Below, piece by piece: positions 32,952-35,789 of a stretch of DNA of 35,789 nucleotides; within the stretch, counting starts at the first letter, position 1; every line of letters begins with the position of its first letter. The notes under the pieces were generated by a model. It was not told the origin of the DNA. It made no database searches and was given only the letters and a program-made list of their open reading frames with translations. Origin of the DNA: an uncultured beta proteobacterium (GTDB taxonomy: Bacteria > Pseudomonadota > Gammaproteobacteria > Burkholderiales > Burkholderiaceae_C); the NCBI GenBank assembly GCA_903859265.1, contig CAIOLZ010000304.1, positions 1 through 35,789 of the forward strand, in the 5' to 3' direction. The position numbers were made by a program, and so were the translations under genes.

Positions 32952-34073
32952 ATGGTCAAGGCAATGATTCTGGCGGCCGGTCAAGGAACGCGGGTGCGAC
33001 CGCTGACGCGTGATATGCCCAAGCCCATGATCCCTATTCTGGGAAAGCCGGTGATGGAATATCTCATCGAACACATGGCCGGCCACGGTGTCCGGGAGAT
33101 TATGGTGAACGTGGCCTACCACTACCAAAAGATCGAGGAATACTTTGGCAACGGCAGCCGTTGGGGTGTTGAAATCGGCTATTCCTACGAGGGCGTTTGT
33201 GACCACGGCGATATCCTTCCACGCCCTTTGGGGTCGGCGGGCGGCATGCGCCACATTCAGGACTTCAGCGGCTTTTTTGACACCACCACGCTGGTCCTCT
33301 GTGCGGATGCGCTGATCGATCTCGACATCACGGCAGCGGTCGCGGAACACCACCAAAAAGGGGCTATGGCAAGCGTGGTGGCACTGAATGTTGCCCGTGA
33401 AGATGTTGCGTCTTACGGTGTGGTTCTGGCGGACGGCGACGGACGCATCGCATCGTTCCAGGAAAAGCCGAGTCCGCAGGAGGCCCGCTCGACCCTGGCC
33501 AGCACCGGCATCTATATTTTTGAGCCCTCGGTGCTCGATTGCATACCTTTGGACAGTGTCTATGACATTGGTTCGCAGCTATTTCCTACATTGGTCGCAG
33601 AACGCAGACCTTTTTACGTTCAGAACCGGGATTTTCACTGGATTGATATCGGCCGGGTGAGCGACTACTGGAGCGTCTTGCAACGTGTGCTGCGGGGGGA
33701 GATCCGCAATATGGGTATGCCAGGCAGAGAAGTAAGGCCCGGCGTCTGGGTCGGCCTCAATGTATCCATTGCCTGGGAAACGGTGACGGTTACCGGACCG
33801 GTCTATATCGGATCCAGCGTGCGTCTGGAACCCGGCGCCGTCGTTGAGGGGCCGAGCTGGATCGGGCATGGTTGCGTGATCAAGGCAGGTGCGCGTGTGC
33901 ACAGGAGTATTCTTTTTGAATACGTGCGCATTGCCCCGGCTATGCAGGTGATTGACATGATTGTTTCGCGCCAGTACTGCGTGGATTGTCATGGCACAAC
34001 GGTGTACCGCGGGGATGATGAAACATTACTGCGCTGGGGAGATGCGCGGGTTGATGGCTCCCATCGCGATTGA
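32952..34073 (+). CDS. NDP-sugar pyrophosphorylase (mannose-1-phosphate guanylyltransferase-like)
   Basis: A 373-residue protein with ATG at 32952 and a GGGAGTGAGG ribosome site. The nucleotidyltransferase domain (1-235) has the signature ILAAGQGTRVRPLTRDMPKP with the metal/phosphate-binding loop, GSAGGMRHI, LVLCADALIDLDI (where D-x-D is usual, here ADA), FQEKPSP and WIDIGRVSDYWSV. Residues about 245-330 form a left-handed beta-helix (VYIGSSVRLEPGAVVEGPSW). The overall type matches mannose-1-phosphate guanylyltransferases and related glucose/mannose nucleotidyltransferases. Divergent from epsA, it may supply GDP-mannose or another donor to the EPS glycosyltransferases. The nucleotide and sugar are inferred from context only. 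Confidence 0.85.
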   Translation: MVKAMILAAGQGTRVRPLTRDMPKPMIPILGKPVMEYLIEHMAGHGVREIMVNVAYHYQKIEEYFGNGSRWGVEIGYSYEGVCDHGDILPRPLGSAGGMRHIQDFSGFFDTTTLVLCADALIDLDITAAVAEHHQKGAMASVVALNVAREDVASYGVVLADGDGRIASFQEKPSPQEARSTLASTGIYIFEPSVLDCIPLDSVYDIGSQLFPTLVAERRPFYVQNRDFHWIDIGRVSDYWSVLQRVLRGEIRNMGMPGREVRPGVWVGLNVSIAWETVTVTGPVYIGSSVRLEPGAVVEGPSWIGHGCVIKAGARVHRSILFEYVRIAPAMQVIDMIVSRQYCVDCHGTTVYRGDDETLLRWGDARVDGSHRD

Positions 34074-34076
34074 AGA

Positions 34077-34108
34077 ACAGGCACCCTGATTTCGATCCGG
34101 ATGCCTGT
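34077..34108. terminator. hairpin between convergent genes
   Basis: ACAGGCA (34077-34083) pairs with TGCCTGT (34102-34108), with two further G-C pairs after a mismatch. It lies just after the pyrophosphorylase stop and 22 bases beyond the PEP-CTERM gene's stop. On the minus strand it is followed by TTCTTC, on the plus strand by no T-run, so it is at best a weak terminator for the PEP-CTERM gene. Confidence 0.4.
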
Positions 34109-34129
34109 CACAGCGGTCACTACAACTGC

Positions 34130-34783
34130 TCAGCGTTGCTGATTCTTGCGACGGCGAATGATAGTTCCTACCATGCCCAGACCTGCCAGCAGCATTGCAT
34201 AGGACTCAGGTTCCGGAACAGCGGTTGCAAAACCTGCTGCATTGGAACCGTAACCATCAAGAATACCGAAGTTGCCGGCGGTGTATGCGGTCGCATTGGT
34301 CGCAATGATCTCCGTGAAGCTGGTGGTACCAGGATTGACTTTTGAATTTCCGTTGGGCACGAAGTTGATACCGATCACACCCAGGGAAGTGCGATCGGCG
34401 TAATCCGCCGCTTCGGTTCCGGCGGCAAAAATACCACCGATCGCGGCACCCGTCTGAAAGACGTTGACTGGAGTAGCACCCAAACTTAAAAAGTTATATC
34501 CCGTGAACCGCTCAATACCGTTGAGCGAACTCGCATTGTTCGTGAACTGGTATAAAAAATCCAGACCGGTTGCGGTGGAATAAACGGCAGAGGTAGCCGT
34601 TCCGCTATAACTTGCGTTACTGATAAGCGTGGTTGCCGAATCCAGCAAAGTGCCCGCAAACGGCGTTGTGAGAATATCGATGTTGGTTGTCGGCACGTTG
34701 GTAACCAGACTGGTTGCCTGCGCGGCACCAATGGCTGCGAGCAGCGCAACTGCCAACACTGTTTTCCTGGGCGTGAATTTCAT
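34130..34783 (-). CDS. PEP-CTERM sorting-domain protein
   Basis: A 217-residue protein started at ATG 34783, with GGAGAT six bases ahead. Signal peptide about 1-25 (VLAVALLAAIGAAQA). The mature part is Thr/Ser/Asn/Gly-rich, free of Cys and low in charge, as usual for this class. The final 30 residues are a canonical exosortase signal: VPEPESY, a hydrophobic helix (AMLLAGLGMVGTII) and the basic RRRKNQQR tail. It should be exported by Sec, processed by an exosortase (XrtB, encoded 9 kb away, is the obvious one) and placed on or released from the cell surface. The middle matches no domain I recognise. It is the only PEP-CTERM protein in the window. Confidence 0.92.
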   Translation of the reverse strand: MKFTPRKTVLAVALLAAIGAAQATSLVTNVPTTNIDILTTPFAGTLLDSATTLISNASYSGTATSAVYSTATGLDFLYQFTNNASSLNGIERFTGYNFLSLGATPVNVFQTGAAIGGIFAAGTEAADYADRTSLGVIGINFVPNGNSKVNPGTTSFTEIIATNATAYTAGNFGILDGYGSNAAGFATAVPEPESYAMLLAGLGMVGTIIRRRKNQQR

Positions 34784-35073
34784 ATGAATCTCCATGGGTT
34801 GACGTGAATAAAGCAATGAAACCTGATTGCTTCTTTGCTCCCTCAGAGGCTATTGGATGGCACGTTTTAGATTCGTACGATAAGACACGCAACATCTATT
34901 TGACTAATTCAGATATCCGGAAGCATCACTTGGCCTGTGCCCGGTCATCGTGAATACGGCTGGTCTGCGAGCCAGTCTTTTTAAGCGGGTCAACGTACAT
35001 ACTTTAGTGGCCTGGTCAAAAAAAATAAAGCATCACTCAAAGCTGAAATCGGTCCGAAGGATTTAACTACCAA
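34784..35073. other. 290-base AT-richer intergenic region, no gene seen
   Basis: It separates the leftward PEP-CTERM gene from a rightward small gene and is less GC-rich than its surroundings. On the minus strand TTGCGT, 17 bases, then TAAAAC (within about 34866-34894) is a weak sigma-70-like pair for the PEP-CTERM gene. I found no convincing sigma-54 (GG-N10-GC) site. It also contains a hairpin followed by T5, listed separately. Confidence 0.45.
34958..34982 (+). terminator. terminator-like hairpin in the intergenic region
   Basis: GGCTGG (34958-34963) pairs with CCAGTC (34972-34977) with one G-T wobble around an eight-base loop, followed directly by TTTTT. No plus-strand gene ends nearby, so it would end either a leader transcript of the downstream small gene or an unannotated short RNA. 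Confidence 0.35.
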
Positions 35074-35307
35074 ATGGCTATGGATACTATTGGCGACTAT
35101 GTAAGGCGAAGTTCAGAGCCGGATGAATCGGATATTCAAAAAAAAATATCCCAGCTGCGTTTCAAGGCGGTGAAGCATGAAACGGAGTCCTCACGGCTGG
35201 CGCGTCTGGGAGACCACCACAAAGCGGCCTACCATGCCGGCATCGCACGCATGAATAACCGCGCAGCCCAAAGCCTAGAACAGGAAAGTGCAGACGCCGC
35301 ACACTGA
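35074..35307 (+). CDS. small hypothetical protein
   Basis: A 77-residue hydrophilic, mostly helical protein. Starts are possible at ATG 35074 or ATG 35080; GAAGGA lies upstream near 35056. I do not recognise a family. The sequence is rich in His, Arg, Ala and Glu (QLRFKAVKHETESSRLARLG, then HHKAAYHAGIARMNNRAAQS), has no cysteine, signal or membrane helix, and would be cytosolic. The stop codon is inside the left arm of a strong hairpin. Coding character and the hairpin make it a credible gene of unknown function. Confidence 0.6.
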   Translation: MAMDTIGDYVRRSSEPDESDIQKKISQLRFKAVKHETESSRLARLGDHHKAAYHAGIARMNNRAAQSLEQESADAAH

Positions 35308-35328
35308 CCTTGGCGGTCAATGTGCGGC
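35296..35328 (+). terminator. strong hairpin overlapping the stop of the small gene
   Basis: GCCGCACA-C-TGACC (35296-35309) pairs with GGTCA-A-TGTGCGGC (35315-35328): 13 pairs and one C-A mismatch on a five-base loop. The gene's TGA (35305-35307) is inside the left arm. No T-run follows on the plus strand, so it may stabilise the 3' end or terminate imperfectly. Confidence 0.5.
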
Positions 35329-35397
35329 CAGACTACCCAAGCGCACATGGCGCGCTAAACGGTGGCGTTGTTTTTGCCCGGGAAGTCGCGGGGCCAG

Positions 35398-35556
35398 TCA
35401 GAGTCTGCCCATCAGCAGAAGTATCACGATGATGAACAACAGGAAACCCACGCCTCCGGTTGGTCCATATCCCCAGGATTGGCTGTGCGGCCAGGCCGGG
35501 AAGACACCAATGAGCATCAATACCAAAACGATGAAGAGAATAGTTCCAAGGCCCAT
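35398..35556 (-). CDS. DUF3309 membrane miniprotein
   Basis: A 52-residue protein started at ATG 35556, preceded by GGGAGA. It has two hydrophobic helices (TILFIVLVLMLIGV and VGFLLFIIVILLLMGRL) joined by the family turn FPAWPHSQSWGYGPTGG. This is the standard full length and layout of DUF3309 proteins, found widely in proteobacteria, often near stress genes. Function is unknown. Confidence 0.88.
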   Translation of the reverse strand: MGLGTILFIVLVLMLIGVFPAWPHSQSWGYGPTGGVGFLLFIIVILLLMGRL

Positions 35557-35789
35557 GAATGTCTCCCGTTGAGTGGATGCCGTTGGGTGGTTGAACACCG
35601 TTTGGTCAGCTTAGTCAATTGCTGTGTGCGGCTCTGTGCGCTGGCGAACTTCTGAGCCTTATTCGTTTTGGGGGGACATACAGAGAGCGTCATCGTACGG
35701 ACGTGCGCTTGCGGTTGGGTCACACTCAAGGCGCTGCCAAACCGGAGCTTTTCAGGGTACCTCAATGGGTGAAACAAGGCTTCCAAAGC
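35557..35789. other. upstream region of the DUF3309 gene, nothing further seen
   Basis: These 233 bases hold the ribosome site and presumably the promoter of the DUF3309 gene. The open frame crossing it on the minus strand overlaps that gene's start and has no family character. I see no other structure. Confidence 0.4.

Noticed and set aside
34784..34960. Possible sigma-54 promoter (GG-N10-GC) for the PEP-CTERM gene
   Set aside because: The only spacing match (AGGGAGCAAAGAAGC on the minus strand) departs from consensus at most other positions.
35517..35786. An 89-codon leftward frame overlapping the DUF3309 gene
   Set aside because: It overlaps the start of a recognised gene in another frame and has low-complexity, non-protein-like composition.
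1..35789. CRISPR arrays, tRNA or rRNA genes, insertion sequences or integrative-element ends
   Set aside because: I saw no direct-repeat array, no tRNA-like cloverleaf, no transposase or integrase frame, and no flanking direct repeats anywhere in the window.

Overview
The window looks like a chromosomal segment of a betaproteobacterium of the order Burkholderiales, probably Comamonadaceae (Rhodoferax/Polaromonas-like). This is inferred from protein character (Crp/Fnr regulator, DUF883 and DUF3309 proteins, EpsA-type exosortase-B locus), high GC and gene content; no rRNA or tRNA marker is present. I saw no insertion sequence, integrase, CRISPR array or tRNA.

Region 1 (1-8425) carries envelope and stress housekeeping genes in short operons. 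A SYLF protein (cut by the window edge), a DUF4398 lipoprotein and an OmpA-type lipoprotein read rightward to a strong bidirectional terminator. RcnB-like and beta-barrel genes face them, followed by an eRF1-like small protein and a short sterol-desaturase family protein. A coiled-coil protein is paired with the DnaJ-type co-chaperone CbpA. A yqjD-yqjE-yqjK-like membrane trio diverges from a Crp/Fnr regulator, with a perfect inverted repeat between them. A small unknown gene and a GGDEF diguanylate cyclase follow.

Region 2 (8505-17213) is one giant gene of 2902 codons for a cyclic beta-1,2-glucan synthase (NdvB/ChvB type), starting at TTG just after the diguanylate cyclase.

Region 3 (32775 down to 17244, minus strand) is an almost gapless 15-gene exopolysaccharide operon. 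Its order is epsA regulator, epsB phosphoglycosyltransferase, epsL, epsD, epsE, epsF, epsG, xrtB (exosortase B), epsI, a Wzy-like polymerase, a GumH-like mannosyltransferase, a GH5 glucanase, an acyltransferase, a GumK-like glucuronosyltransferase and a WecG/GumM-family glycosyltransferase. Most junctions overlap by 1-8 bases or have gaps of 1-2 bases. A divergent NDP-sugar pyrophosphorylase gene and a convergent PEP-CTERM protein gene complete the locus. Together they suggest a secreted polysaccharide with a xanthan/acetan-type lipid-linked core (Glc-Glc-Man-GlcA) made in the context of the exosortase/PEP-CTERM sorting system. No Wzx-type flippase is visible in the window.

Region 4 (34784-35789) holds a small unknown gene ending in a strong hairpin and a DUF3309 membrane miniprotein. 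There is no gene-free stretch longer than 300 bases; the longest is 34784-35073.
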